A stretch of DNA of 64,000 nt from HXMU1420-13 sp965228545 (GTDB lineage: Bacteria > Bacteroidota > Rhodothermia > Balneolales > Balneolaceae): assembly GCA_965228545.1 (NCBI GenBank), contig OZ245822.1:2356001-2420000 (forward strand), read 5' to 3'. Both the position numbers and the translations under genes were made by a program. Positions 1-8,832 of the stretch are shown one piece after another. Each line of letters opens with the position of its first letter. Within the stretch, counting starts at the first letter, position 1. The notes below the pieces were generated by a model that saw only the letters and a program-made list of their open reading frames with translations, was not told where the DNA came from and did not search any database.

Positions 1-1
1 G

Positions 2-100
2 GGGCGGCAATACACTATTTTTGGGAATCTTGACGTTGGTGTAACGGTTTTAGCTGTCCCTGATCTAATGCTAAAGTACTCTATAGGTATTCGCTTCTAG
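2..100 (+). CDS. C-terminal fragment of a probable outer-membrane beta-barrel protein (5' end outside window)
   Basis: An open frame runs in from the window edge and ends at TAG 98-100, giving about 32 residues that finish in YSIGIRF. A last strand of alternating hydrophobic residues ending in Phe is typical of outer-membrane barrels. Only this tail is present, so family and function cannot be named. It lies about 65 bp upstream of the Rieske gene on the same strand. Confidence is limited by the short length. Confidence 0.45.
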   Translation, partial: GRQYTIFGNLDVGVTVLAVPDLMLKYSIGIRF

Positions 101-164
101 TATTCGTGATTCGATTACGATCAGGTGCAAGCGCAAGCTTTTCAATTAATTAATCAACAATTAT

Positions 165-635
165 ATGTACTCCGATCGTAAAGAATTTCTCAAAAAAGCA
201 GGCTCTGTAGCACTTTTTGCAGCACTGGGAATCCAATACTCAGCCTGTTCATCCTCAACGGGGCCTGAAAACAATAGTAATGATGACGACGGTGACGGCG
301 AAAACCCAATAACCATTGAAGGTAATAAAGTTACCCTTGATATCTCCAGTTCGTTCTTCGATGATTTGCAAAATCAGGGTGGAATGGTTGTATCAGTTTC
401 GGGTGGTTTTTTAGCAGTTAATGTAGATGGAACTACCATACGGGCTTTTACAAATGTATGTACGCATACAGGTTGTACCAACAATTGGAATCTACCTGGG
501 GATCGATTCGTGTGTACATGCCACAACTCCGTGTTCAACTTGAATGGTAGACCAATCAGTGGCCCTGCTGAGCGAGATCTAGCTGAATTTCAGGTTTCTC
601 GAAATGGGAATACCGTTGTGATCGATAAAGGATAG
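165..635 (+). CDS. Rieske [2Fe-2S] domain protein, exported
   Basis: A 156-aa protein with an N-terminal export signal (DRKEFLKKAG followed by a hydrophobic stretch and a Cys-rich SACSSS end, residues 4-31), then an acidic Asn/Asp-rich linker and a C-terminal Rieske domain. Cluster ligands fit C99-x-H101 and C117-x-x-H120, and C104 and C119 are placed for the disulfide found in high-potential Rieske proteins of the bc1/b6f kind. The signal resembles a twin-arginine motif but has Arg-Lys, and the lipobox is imperfect, so lipidation is uncertain. Role inferred: periplasmic electron transfer. No cytochrome partner lies nearby in the window. Confidence 0.85.
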   Translation: MYSDRKEFLKKAGSVALFAALGIQYSACSSSTGPENNSNDDDGDGENPITIEGNKVTLDISSSFFDDLQNQGGMVVSVSGGFLAVNVDGTTIRAFTNVCTHTGCTNNWNLPGDRFVCTCHNSVFNLNGRPISGPAERDLAEFQVSRNGNTVVIDKG

Positions 636-710
636 TATTATATCAATGATTTTTTTAGAAAATCGAATTGAGAACAGGTCCTGAATCTTTTACATCAAAA
701 TGTTGGAGAC

Positions 711-737
711 GTGGTCACGCTAGGGCGTGAGTAGCGC
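711..737 (+). repeat. 27-bp repeat copy 1, related to a tRNA-Pro-like relic
   Basis: This 27-bp stretch, starting GTGGTCACGCTAGGGCGTGA, recurs at 1245-1271 with one mismatch. There it is continuous with a tRNA-Pro-like anticodon arm. Here it ends in GTAGCGC and then diverges. The two copies flank the GIY-YIG gene and the true tRNA-Pro. Confidence 0.7.
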
Positions 738-755
738 AAAACAGGCAAATAGGGG

Positions 756-1004
756 ATGTTTTACGTATATATTTTATATAGCGAATCAAAGGGGAAATAT
801 TACACCGGCTATTCGGAGGACACTAAGAAACGGTTGATTCAGCATAATGTGGGAGAAACGAGATCTACAAAATCCGGTATTCCTTGGGTTCAGGTATGGC
901 AATCGCAGGCAATGACGAAGACGGAGGCACTTCGTTTGGAGCGAAGGATTAAGAAACGGGGAGCTAAACGATTTTTGGAAGACGAATCCTCAAAAACAGA
1001 TTGA
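756..1004 (+). CDS. GIY-YIG nuclease domain protein
   Basis: An 82-aa single-domain protein with the family signature at its N-terminus: FYVYILYS (residues 2-9) and YYTGYSED (15-22). Arg26 and the motif EALRLERRIKK (57-67) carry the further conserved Arg and Glu. The size matches the small stand-alone UPF0213/YhbQ-like GIY-YIG proteins, which are inferred DNA nucleases of unsettled biological role. It sits 34 bp upstream of tRNA-Pro between two copies of a tRNA-like 27-bp repeat. Small GIY-YIG genes are common in genomes, so the tRNA neighbourhood may be chance. Confidence 0.85.
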   Translation: MFYVYILYSESKGKYYTGYSEDTKKRLIQHNVGETRSTKSGIPWVQVWQSQAMTKTEALRLERRIKKRGAKRFLEDESSKTD

Positions 1005-1024
1005 GATTAGGCACTCCATCGTTG

Positions 1025-1032
1025 TATCTTTG
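1025..1032 (+). promoter_or_regulatory. -7 element (TATCTTTG) of the tRNA-Pro promoter
   Basis: TATCTTTG matches the Bacteroidota -7 consensus TAnnTTTG and ends 6 bp before the tRNA-Pro 5' end. A weak -33 element, ATTG, lies 21 bp upstream at 1000-1003. The call rests on the motif match and position. Confidence 0.55.
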
Positions 1033-1038
1033 TGCATT

Positions 1039-1112
1039 CGGGACGTGGCGTAGTCCGGTAGCGCACTCGGCTGGGGGCCGAGGGGTCGCAGGTTCAAATC
1101 CTGTCGTCCCGA
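1039..1112 (+). tRNA. tRNA-Pro (anticodon GGG)
   Basis: A cloverleaf can be folded: acceptor CGGGACG (1039-1045) pairs with CGTCCCG (1105-1111), the anticodon stem is CTCGG/CCGAG around the loop CTGGGGG with GGG at positions 34-36, and the T-loop is GGTTCAAATCC. The discriminator is A1112 and CCA is not encoded. A terminator hairpin follows directly. Confidence 0.93.
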
Positions 1113-1120
1113 CAATGTAA

Positions 1121-1158
1121 AACCTCAATCAAATTTTATATTTGGTTGAGGTTTTTTT
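1121..1158 (+). terminator. Rho-independent terminator after tRNA-Pro
   Basis: AACCTCAATCAAA pairs with TTTGGTTGAGGTT around a short AT loop, followed by a run of T. Confidence 0.85.
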
Positions 1159-1240
1159 ATTGGAGAAACACTTTTTGATACACATTGTCTAATTTTTGAG
1201 CAAAGCATACAGCTCAGAGAATTATGAAATCGAAACTAAG

Positions 1241-1304
1241 GGATGTGGTCACGCTAGGGCGTGATTAGCGCACTCGGCTGGGGGCCGAGGGGTCGCAGGT
1301 TTCC
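1241..1304 (+). pseudogene. tRNA-Pro-like relic (truncated)
   Basis: From 1268 the sequence repeats the tRNA-Pro core exactly: TAGCGCACTCGG, anticodon loop CTGGGGG, then CCGAGGGGTCGCAGGTT. The D-arm differs and is replaced by the 27-bp repeat (1245-1271). After GGTTT the T-arm and 3' acceptor are lost and replaced by an unrelated small hairpin (TCCC...GGGA). A functional cloverleaf is not possible, so this is a partial duplicate of tRNA-Pro. Confidence 0.7.
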
Positions 1305-1462
1305 CGCCTGGTGGGATCAAATTATTTTTCAAAAATAACATTCATTAAGGCAGGGGGGGAAATCGATGTATTGCTTGCATTCACGATGTCGATGATTGAA
1401 CTTGCAATGCGAATAATTTACATTGAATGCCAAGAGAGGTGTTAATTTGAGCTGATTAACAA

Positions 1463-2290
1463 ATGATCGCGTTAAGGATATCTATGCTCAAAACCATAAT
1501 TCTTTGCCTGATTGGTGTATTCATCCCACTCCATTTAGCCGCATCCGATCAGCTGAAGTTGACTGGTGCTACTCACAAAATCAGCAATCAAGATAATCTT
1601 GATACGCTTAGAGTACTCTTCATAGGAAATAGTTACACGTATTATTGGGGACTCGCCCAACTCGTAGAGGGACTAAGCCGAAATAGTGATCGCTACATTT
1701 ATACAAGAACCTCGACGGCAAGTGGTGCTTCTCTAAATGATCATTGGAATGGAAGATTCGATTTAACGACGATTGAGAAAATTGAAAACGGTAATTGGGA
1801 TGTTGTTGTACTTCAAAATCAAAGTAGGAGCAGTATAGACTCACTCGATCAATTTTTGAGTTATGGAAAGAAGTTTATCCACTTAATAAGAAGTATAGAT
1901 GCTATACCCATAATTTTTGAAACATGGGCGCCAAAAAGGGATACGTTCATGCAAGAGCTAATTACTAGTGCGCATGAAAAGTTGGCAAGCGAAACAAATA
2001 CTAAAAAGGTTCCGATTGGAACTCTTTGGGAAAAAGTAAGAGAACTTAGTCCCGGATTGGATTTATATGATTCTGATGGTAACCATCCAAATTCGACCGG
2101 TACGTATTTCAACGCCTGTGTTTTTTATGCCTTTCTTACTGGTGAAAAGGCATCATATCTCGATAGCAGAATTCAAACAATCGATCATCATGGTGAGTCT
2201 GTTCAATTAAGTGTTCAAAACGATCAGGATGCACTTTTCCTGCAGAGCATAATCGATACCTACTTAACTCAGACCTTGGGCGGGCAATAA
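1463..2290 (+). CDS. SGNH/GDSL-like hydrolase, secreted
   Basis: A 275-aa protein with a signal peptide (residues 1-27, cleavage near LAAS). The start may instead be Met8 at 1484, which gives a more ordinary signal. The SGNH blocks are visible: nucleophile Ser57 in FIGNSYTYY, Gly89 in TASGAS, Asn119 in VVLQNQS, and the D205-x-x-H208 pair in DSDGNHPNSTG. Family members are esterases or carbohydrate-deacetylating enzymes. The substrate here is unknown and no neighbour suggests one. It stands alone between the tRNA region and a convergent OYE gene. Confidence 0.75.
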   Translation: MIALRISMLKTIILCLIGVFIPLHLAASDQLKLTGATHKISNQDNLDTLRVLFIGNSYTYYWGLAQLVEGLSRNSDRYIYTRTSTASGASLNDHWNGRFDLTTIEKIENGNWDVVVLQNQSRSSIDSLDQFLSYGKKFIHLIRSIDAIPIIFETWAPKRDTFMQELITSAHEKLASETNTKKVPIGTLWEKVRELSPGLDLYDSDGNHPNSTGTYFNACVFYAFLTGEKASYLDSRIQTIDHHGESVQLSVQNDQDALFLQSIIDTYLTQTLGGQ

Positions 2291-2371
2291 ACTAAATCGA
2301 ACAAAACACCCCGACTTAAATAGTCAGGGGCTTAGTAATAATAATGATTTATCAAATTTAGTATGCCAACA

Positions 2372-3472
2372 TTACTCAGCGGCTTCCACTTCGTCTGATA
2401 CCGGATAGTCAATGTATCCTTCTTTCCCAGGCGTATAAAATGTATCAGGATTCGGTTCTGCTAAATCGATATTATTTTTTAGTCGGGTAGGTAGATCTGG
2501 ATTGGAAATGAAGGGACGTCCGAAGGCAATTAAATCACCTAAACCGGAATCTAAGTCTTCGTTTGCTTGGGCATCTGATGTATAACCGCCTGATAGTATA
2601 ATTGCTCCGTCTGAAAATTTATCTCGAATACTTTGCTTGATTTCACGCGGAACTTCCGGTGCCCCCATTGCAGAGTGATCTACAATATGAATGTATGCTA
2701 GCCCGATGTTATTCAAGCCTGCGGCAAGTTGGTTGTACTGTTCGTTCAGTTCTTGATGTGGCTTTATTTCGTTAAATACTCCATACGGCGATAAACGAAT
2801 TCCTGTCTTATCAGCCCCGATAGCATTAGAAACAGCCTTCGCCACTTCTAGTGCAAAACGGTTTCGATTCTCAATGTTTCCACCATATTCATCTTCTCTT
2901 TGATTGACATTTGGTGCCAAAAATTGCTCGATCAAATACCCGTTTGCGCCGTGTAATTCTACGCCATCAAAACCAGCTTCAATTGCTTGTTGTGCAGCAA
3001 CTACGTATTCGTGTATGGTCGATTCAATATCATCCAAGCTCATAGCTTCAGGCGTTGGAAAGTCCTGAGGACCTTTTTGATCGGTATACATTTGCTCGCT
3101 TTCGATTCTCACCGCGCTTGGAGCTACAACTTTTGCGTCGTCCGGTAGATTCAAAGGATGTGATACTCGACCCGTATGCATTAATTGCATAAAGATTTTT
3201 CCATTATTTGCGTGTACTTCATCCGTAATCTTCTTCCAGGCGTTGGTTTGTTCATCGTTGTACATCCCTGGAATTCTCGGGTATCCCACTCCATTTGGTG
3301 ATGGCCCGACACCTTCAGTAATGATAAGTCCGGCTCCTGAACGTTGCCCGTAATAAATGGCCATTATTTCGGTGGGAATGTGATCTTGATCCGCCCGGTT
3401 GCGGGTCATGGGAGCCATTACGATTCTGTTCTTTAATGATAAATTGCGAAGTGAATATTCTGTAAATAACAT
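2372..3472 (-). CDS. Old Yellow Enzyme family alkene reductase (FMN/NADH)
   Basis: A 366-aa TIM-barrel flavoprotein of normal length. It opens with LKNRIVMAPMTRNRA, the conserved N-terminal strand that contacts FMN, and contains ELHGANGYLIEQFLAP followed by N-x-R-x-DEYGG, which is diagnostic for NADH:flavin oxidoreductases of the OYE/NemA branch. These enzymes reduce activated C=C bonds of enals, enones, nitro compounds or maleimides at the expense of NAD(P)H in the cytoplasm. It is monocistronic and convergent with the SGNH gene. The physiological substrate cannot be told from sequence. Confidence 0.9.
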   Translation of the reverse strand: MLFTEYSLRNLSLKNRIVMAPMTRNRADQDHIPTEIMAIYYGQRSGAGLIITEGVGPSPNGVGYPRIPGMYNDEQTNAWKKITDEVHANNGKIFMQLMHTGRVSHPLNLPDDAKVVAPSAVRIESEQMYTDQKGPQDFPTPEAMSLDDIESTIHEYVVAAQQAIEAGFDGVELHGANGYLIEQFLAPNVNQREDEYGGNIENRNRFALEVAKAVSNAIGADKTGIRLSPYGVFNEIKPHQELNEQYNQLAAGLNNIGLAYIHIVDHSAMGAPEVPREIKQSIRDKFSDGAIILSGGYTSDAQANEDLDSGLGDLIAFGRPFISNPDLPTRLKNNIDLAEPNPDTFYTPGKEGYIDYPVSDEVEAAE

Positions 3473-3664
3473 GTAATAATTTTATTGATTAATACTTAGT
3501 TCTACCTATAAAAGGTAAGATGCAGTAATCAGTTCCAATTTCTATTTCGATTCTATCCGTAAAGCCCATAGAGAAAATTGATGAGGCAAAAATCGGTTCA
3601 TCTAATTCATCATCACTTCACAGATTCAAGTATATTCAAAGCTGAATTTTTAAAACTACGATGT

Positions 3665-6046
3665 ATGAAGCGTTTACTCACTCTTGTGTTTTCAACAGCG
3701 GTATTACTCAGCTGCACTACCTACTCTAATCGGGATTTTATTGATTTCGAACATTCCGGCAACCAATATTCACTAACTGTGGATGACGGCAAGTATATTT
3801 TTCAATTCTATTCGCCTGAAATCTTAGAAGTACATTTTATTCCAACCGGTGAAACTATGGAAGATAGCTCTCATGCCGTGGTGATGGAGCTTCCTCGGCA
3901 GGCAATTGCACAGGTAAATGAACAACGAAATTCCATCACTCTAGAAAGTGAAGCTCTTTCAGTTCGGATTCGAAAAGATCCATTTCAAATCTCTTATTTC
4001 CATGATGACGAACAAGTTATTGCAGAGCGAGCCGGTTTTGAGCGAGATACGTTGGAAACCATCGAGTTTTCTATAACAGAAAGCGAAGCATTATATGGAA
4101 CAGGTTCACGTGCTTTGGGGATGGATCGGCGCGGACATCGGCTGCCACTTTACAACAAAGCTCAATATGGATATAGCAATTACAGCGAACAGTTAAATTA
4201 CACGCTTCCTGTGGTATTATCCTCAAAACAATATCTGTTACACTTCGATAATGCGCCGATTGGTTTTATTGATTTAGACAGCCAAGGTGATAATACACTC
4301 ACTTATGAGACAATTTCGGGCAGAAAAACTTATCAATTGGTGGTTGGTGATACTTGGTTGGATATAATGGACAATTACACCAAACTTACCGGAAAACAAC
4401 CCATGCTGCCGCAATGGGCGTTGGGTAATTTTGCAAGCCGGTTTGGCTATCATACACAAAACGAAGTATTGGAAACAGTATCGTTATTCAAAGAAGATGA
4501 GATTCCTGTTGATGCGGTAATAATAGATCTATTTTGGTTCGGTAAAACGATTCAATACACCTTGGGTAATCTGGAATTTTACGCAGATTCATTTCCCGAT
4601 CCGGATCGGATGATTCGCGAATTACGTGAGCAGGATGTGGAAACCATTCTCATCACCGAGCCTTTTATTCTTAAAACTTCAAACCGATGGGAAGAAGCAC
4701 TCGAAGAAGAAATTCTTGCCGTTGATTCAACCGGAGAGGCCGCCGAATTTGAGTTCTATTTTGGTGAAGGTGGAATTATCGATATCTACAGTGAAAAAGG
4801 ATATACTTGGTTCGCAGACATCAACAAAGCACTTTTTGAACGCGGTGTAACGGGTATGTGGGGCGATCTAGGTGAACCGGAAGCTCATCCATCGTACGTA
4901 ATTCATGAAACCGGAACTGCGGATGAAGTGCACAATATTTACGGCCATGATTGGGCGCGATTGGTATTCAACTCGTTTCTTGAGGTTGATGAAAACATGC
5001 GCCCATTTGTACTTATGCGGGCAGGATATTCTGGGTCGCAACGATATGGGTTAGTTCCATGGTCGGGGGATGTAAGTCGTTCTTGGGACGGACTAAGTTC
5101 CCAAGTAGAAATTGCGCTTCAAATGGGTATGCAGGGGTTAGCCTACATGCACTCCGATTTAGGCGGATTTACACCAGCTGAGGCGGACGGAGAACTCTAC
5201 GTGCGTTGGATGCAATATGGTACATTTCAGCCTATTTACCGCCCACACGCCGATAAAGCCCTGCCAAGCGAGCCCGTATTCTGGGACGATACCACCAAGG
5301 CTTTAGCTAAACAAGCTATTGAGTTGCGCTATCAACTGTTGCCATATAATTACACATTAAGCTGGGAAAATACGATGACGGGAGCACCTCTTATGCGACC
5401 ATTATTTTTCGAAGAGCCTGAAAACGAACAACTTTTCGATTACGATACTTCCTATTTATGGGGCAAGGATTTCTTAATTGCTCCCATCATGAATGCCGGA
5501 CAAGAAACCATCGAGTTTTATGCGCCAGCAGGTTCTTCTTGGTTTGATTTCTACACAGATGAGAGTTTGGATGGCGGGCAATATCATACCGTAGCAACAC
5601 ACATGGAATACATACCAACGTATGTTCGATCCGGTGCGATAATTCCGATGGCGCAGCCAATGCAATCCACCAAAGAATATGACGGCAATACGTTGGATAT
5701 TCATTATTTCTATCATGCTGATGCCGGTTCTACCACAGCCACAGTCTACAACGATGACGGACTTACCTTCAAAGCCTACGAAAAAGGAGAGTATGAACTA
5801 CTACAGTTCAAAGCAGTAGCCGATGAAGAATCAATAGCACTCACATTAAGTGCAGAAATTGGTGCAAATTATGTAGCACAAGATAAAAGTTTATATCTGG
5901 TAATTCGAAGTATTGATAGAGATCCGGCGCAAGTTACCGTAAATGGCGAACCTGTAATAAGTACGTGGAATTGGGACGAACAGCGATTGAGTTTTGCCAT
6001 AGATTGGAATACTGCAGAAGATGCTGAGATTATAATTGAGCTGTAA
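3665..6046 (+). CDS. Glycoside hydrolase family 31 (alpha-glucosidase-like) lipoprotein
   Basis: The open frame reaches back to 3578, but Met at 3665 begins a proper lipoprotein signal (MKRLLTLVFSTAVLLSC), so this start is chosen, giving 793 aa. GH31 features are in order: N-terminal beta-sandwich with LYGTGSRALG near 145, a (beta/alpha)8 barrel starting at LPQWALGNF, nucleophile Asp401 in WGDLGEPE, acid/base Asp469 in WSGDVSRSW, then C-terminal beta domains. The nucleophile-to-acid/base spacing is normal for GH31. It should hydrolyse alpha-linked glucosides or xylosides at the cell surface or periplasm. It lies alone, with no adjacent Sus-type genes. Confidence 0.9.
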   Translation: MKRLLTLVFSTAVLLSCTTYSNRDFIDFEHSGNQYSLTVDDGKYIFQFYSPEILEVHFIPTGETMEDSSHAVVMELPRQAIAQVNEQRNSITLESEALSVRIRKDPFQISYFHDDEQVIAERAGFERDTLETIEFSITESEALYGTGSRALGMDRRGHRLPLYNKAQYGYSNYSEQLNYTLPVVLSSKQYLLHFDNAPIGFIDLDSQGDNTLTYETISGRKTYQLVVGDTWLDIMDNYTKLTGKQPMLPQWALGNFASRFGYHTQNEVLETVSLFKEDEIPVDAVIIDLFWFGKTIQYTLGNLEFYADSFPDPDRMIRELREQDVETILITEPFILKTSNRWEEALEEEILAVDSTGEAAEFEFYFGEGGIIDIYSEKGYTWFADINKALFERGVTGMWGDLGEPEAHPSYVIHETGTADEVHNIYGHDWARLVFNSFLEVDENMRPFVLMRAGYSGSQRYGLVPWSGDVSRSWDGLSSQVEIALQMGMQGLAYMHSDLGGFTPAEADGELYVRWMQYGTFQPIYRPHADKALPSEPVFWDDTTKALAKQAIELRYQLLPYNYTLSWENTMTGAPLMRPLFFEEPENEQLFDYDTSYLWGKDFLIAPIMNAGQETIEFYAPAGSSWFDFYTDESLDGGQYHTVATHMEYIPTYVRSGAIIPMAQPMQSTKEYDGNTLDIHYFYHADAGSTTATVYNDDGLTFKAYEKGEYELLQFKAVADEESIALTLSAEIGANYVAQDKSLYLVIRSIDRDPAQVTVNGEPVISTWNWDEQRLSFAIDWNTAEDAEIIIEL

Positions 6047-6052
6047 TTGCAG

Positions 6053-7198
6053 TTAAATTTTCTTAGCCATGTCGATGGCGGCCATTGCGTAACCGCCGCC
6101 GTCACCATCCACAAAATGAAAATGCATGCCCGAATATTCTTTGATCATACAAGTGACCAATGCTGCTTCGGAAGTATGCATGCCAAAACGAAACGAACCT
6201 TCCTCTTCGAGCTGATTTAAATAGTTAGTGAGGGTTACTTTTTCTTCTTCGGTACAAGAAAGTACAACACGGAGCATATCGTCGAACTTCTTATAGTCTG
6301 AGTTTATGATGAGGTCTGATTTGTAATTGCCCCAATTGAATGAATTGGTTTTGATGTTAAACCCCATCAAAACTTTTCCAATAATGATTCGGTAATATAA
6401 ATCGACAACATACTTTATTTTGTCGACGATCGATTTGGCAAAAGTTCGGGCGCGGAACTCATTCTTCAACCATTTGGGATTAAACGAGAATTTTAGTGCA
6501 GGTTCGGTAATGGGATGCTCGGAACTTACGATCTCTTCAATATTGGTGATGATTTTGCGGTATTCTTTCACCGAGTTTAATGAGCTTTCGGTACATTTTA
6601 CCAGCATCGATACAACCAGCTTTCCATCTTGTGAAACCCGATCCCAGCGGCATTCTAAACCTGTAAAATCTGCTATTACTTTTTGGCTGTGCGACTCGAT
6701 GATATACTTCGAGTTCTTTTGCTTAAGCAATTTATCAGCCAGCGCCAATCCGCCTCCGGTAAATACGGCCTGCTCGTATACCTCAGATAATTTTACTTTA
6801 GCAACTAGGAGCTCTCCTCCTTCCTCTCGAATTTCTTTTACAGAAAGCGTGCCAATCCTCAAATCTAAAGAAAAGGCTACTTTGGCCATATTTTTGGTAC
6901 CAAGAAAGGCTTCTTTGGTTCGCTCAAGATATTCAGGCGGAACGCAAATACTTGCTCCATCCCCACCAAAAACGTAGGGAACTTCAATTGTATCTAAGGC
7001 ATTAATGGTGGCAACAATACAGGAGGCGCCAATGGTATTTACCTCTTTATATTTTCCGGCTTTAATAGCTTCCCGGCTACCAACTACATCCGAAAGTACT
7101 ACAAACCAGTTATTAGGTATTTTGTGGTATGATTCCGGTTCTGTTATGTAATGGAAATCTTCTAAACTTGGCAGAGAGGCATAAAAGTTTGTACTCAT
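6053..7198 (-). CDS. DUF3095 family protein
   Basis: A 381-aa cytoplasmic protein. The N-terminal block (WFVVLSDVVGSREAIKAGKY, residues 28-47, and FGGDGASICVP near 78-88) recalls a class III nucleotidyl cyclase fold: a metal-binding Asp after a hydrophobic strand, then a GGDG turn. Members are annotated DUF3095; the cyclase link is by fold resemblance and activity is not established. It is convergent with the GH31 gene (6 bp apart) and followed by corA on the same strand upstream (6 bp). That spacing suggests an operon with corA. Confidence 0.7.
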   Translation of the reverse strand: MSTNFYASLPSLEDFHYITEPESYHKIPNNWFVVLSDVVGSREAIKAGKYKEVNTIGASCIVATINALDTIEVPYVFGGDGASICVPPEYLERTKEAFLGTKNMAKVAFSLDLRIGTLSVKEIREEGGELLVAKVKLSEVYEQAVFTGGGLALADKLLKQKNSKYIIESHSQKVIADFTGLECRWDRVSQDGKLVVSMLVKCTESSLNSVKEYRKIITNIEEIVSSEHPITEPALKFSFNPKWLKNEFRARTFAKSIVDKIKYVVDLYYRIIIGKVLMGFNIKTNSFNWGNYKSDLIINSDYKKFDDMLRVVLSCTEEEKVTLTNYLNQLEEEGSFRFGMHTSEAALVTCMIKEYSGMHFHFVDGDGGGYAMAAIDMAKKI

Positions 7199-7204
7199 GC
7201 TTGT

Positions 7205-8242
7205 TTATAACCACTTTCTATGTTTAAAAAAAGCGACTAATCCTATTGTTGTAACCAGCATTACACCTAATAACGTTGGATATGCCCATGGATATTGAAG
7301 TTCCGGCATATGCTGGAAATTCATACCATAAATTCCGGCTAAAAAGGTAAGAGGAATGAAAATCGCAGCTACAATAGTGAGCACCTTCATCACCTGATTC
7401 ATTTCGTTACTAAGTAGCGAAATGTGTAAATCGGTTAAGGTCTTTAAGGCATCACGGTGATCGTTTAATTGGCCCACAATCTGATTTAAGTGATTTTTCA
7501 GATCTTCATAAAAGTGCGAAATCTCATCACTTATAAATACTGATTCATGCTTGGTAATGTGTTGAATAGCCAGATCTAACGGAACCATATATTTACGTAA
7601 CTGAATGAGTTCTTTTTTCAGCCAATTGATGTCGTTTAGAATATCTTTACTATTATTATTAAATATTTTCTCCTCAAGCTGATCAATTTCTGTGGTGAAC
7701 TCATCGAGCACCAAAAAGTAGTTATCTACCACGGCATCGAGCAAAGCATAGAGTAAATAGTCATGGCCTCGGGATCTGAATTTTCCATAAGAAATACGAA
7801 GCCTGTTTCGAACACCATCAAATACATCGCCGGGCTTTTCCTGCAAAACAAGTAGGTAGCGATCGCCTAATACCAAACTCATGTGCTCGGTTTCGATTTC
7901 GTCGTCTTGCATGCGAATCATCTTTAACGTGATGAACAGCTGATGCTCAAACTCTTCAGTTTTCGGTAATTCGCTGGTATTTAGGGCATCTTCTAAGGCT
8001 AGATTATTGATCGAAAATTGGGTGCCAATACTTGAAATTACCTCAGAATTATGTAATCCCGATAAGGTAAACCAATTTACTTTATCGCCCCGAATCGCCG
8101 AGTATACGCCCTCATGATTTGGTATGGCTTCCTCAACCAGCGACTCCGGATTGTATTGAATTGCACTAATCTCGACCGGTGTTTCGGTATGATCTCCGGT
8201 GTAAAGTAATGTGCCCGGCGCTAAACCAGCTTTCTTATACAT
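7205..8242 (-). CDS. corA: CorA-type magnesium/cobalt transporter
   Basis: The diagnostic pore motif YGMNF is followed by an extracellular MPEL-like loop and a second transmembrane helix at the C-terminus. The long charged N-terminal funnel domain is typical. The frame is open to 8308, but the conserved CorA start MYKKAGLAPGTLLYTG begins at 8242, giving 345 aa; the 22 upstream residues are unlike the family. Function: homopentameric inner-membrane channel for Mg2+, Co2+ or Ni2+ uptake. It is probably co-transcribed with the DUF3095 gene just downstream. Confidence 0.92.
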   Translation of the reverse strand: MYKKAGLAPGTLLYTGDHTETPVEISAIQYNPESLVEEAIPNHEGVYSAIRGDKVNWFTLSGLHNSEVISSIGTQFSINNLALEDALNTSELPKTEEFEHQLFITLKMIRMQDDEIETEHMSLVLGDRYLLVLQEKPGDVFDGVRNRLRISYGKFRSRGHDYLLYALLDAVVDNYFLVLDEFTTEIDQLEEKIFNNNSKDILNDINWLKKELIQLRKYMVPLDLAIQHITKHESVFISDEISHFYEDLKNHLNQIVGQLNDHRDALKTLTDLHISLLSNEMNQVMKVLTIVAAIFIPLTFLAGIYGMNFQHMPELQYPWAYPTLLGVMLVTTIGLVAFFKHRKWL

Positions 8243-8354
8243 GTAATTCTTTTTTTGCTGAGTATAAGAAACCTGCAAAGGTTTCCATAAATAAAAAAGT
8301 CTAGGCACTACATGCAGTTGGTCCCAAAATTGTGCAAAAAGCTATAAAATTAGA

Positions 8355-8753
8355 TTACTTCTTACTCTGGCACAGTTCTACCAACACCCCGGCATTGTCT
8401 TTCGGATGGACGAACGCCACCAACTTATTGTCGGCACCATCTTTCGGTTGTTCATTCAAAATAGTGAAGCCTTCATCACGCAAGCGATCAAGTTCAGCAT
8501 AAATATCTTCCACTTCGAAAGCAACATGATGCAGCCCCTGCCCTTTTTTGGTAACATACTTCGCGATTACAGAATCTTCGCTGGTTGCGCCTAGTAATTC
8601 TACTTTAGATTCGCCGGTTTGAAAGAAGGCCGTTTCTACTTTTTCACTTTCTACAACTTCGCGCTTGGTGCACGGGCTGTTCAGGATGGTTTCGTACGTT
8701 TTTATAGCGGCTTCAAGGTCGGCAACGGCAATTCCTATATGATCGATATGCAT
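8355..8753 (-). CDS. mce: Methylmalonyl-CoA epimerase
   Basis: A 132-aa VOC/glyoxalase-fold protein of exact family length. It has the repeated beta-alpha-beta modules with metal ligands at His4 (MHIDHIGIAV) and in GLHHVAFEVED, plus a terminal Glu (VLVELCQ). It interconverts (R)- and (S)-methylmalonyl-CoA between propionyl-CoA carboxylase and methylmalonyl-CoA mutase. Neither partner is in this window. It lies on the strand opposite to the following cyclophilin gene. Confidence 0.92.
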   Translation of the reverse strand: MHIDHIGIAVADLEAAIKTYETILNSPCTKREVVESEKVETAFFQTGESKVELLGATSEDSVIAKYVTKKGQGLHHVAFEVEDIYAELDRLRDEGFTILNEQPKDGADNKLVAFVHPKDNAGVLVELCQSKK

Positions 8754-8832
8754 GTGAAAAGCGGGTTTAAGTGTGTGGTTCTTTTCGTAAGTTTAGCATC
8801 CTAAATTTACATGAAAATTAAATGAACCTCTG

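Noticed and set aside
1241..1304. A second functional tRNA-Pro
   Set aside because: The T-arm and 3' acceptor are missing, so no cloverleaf can form.
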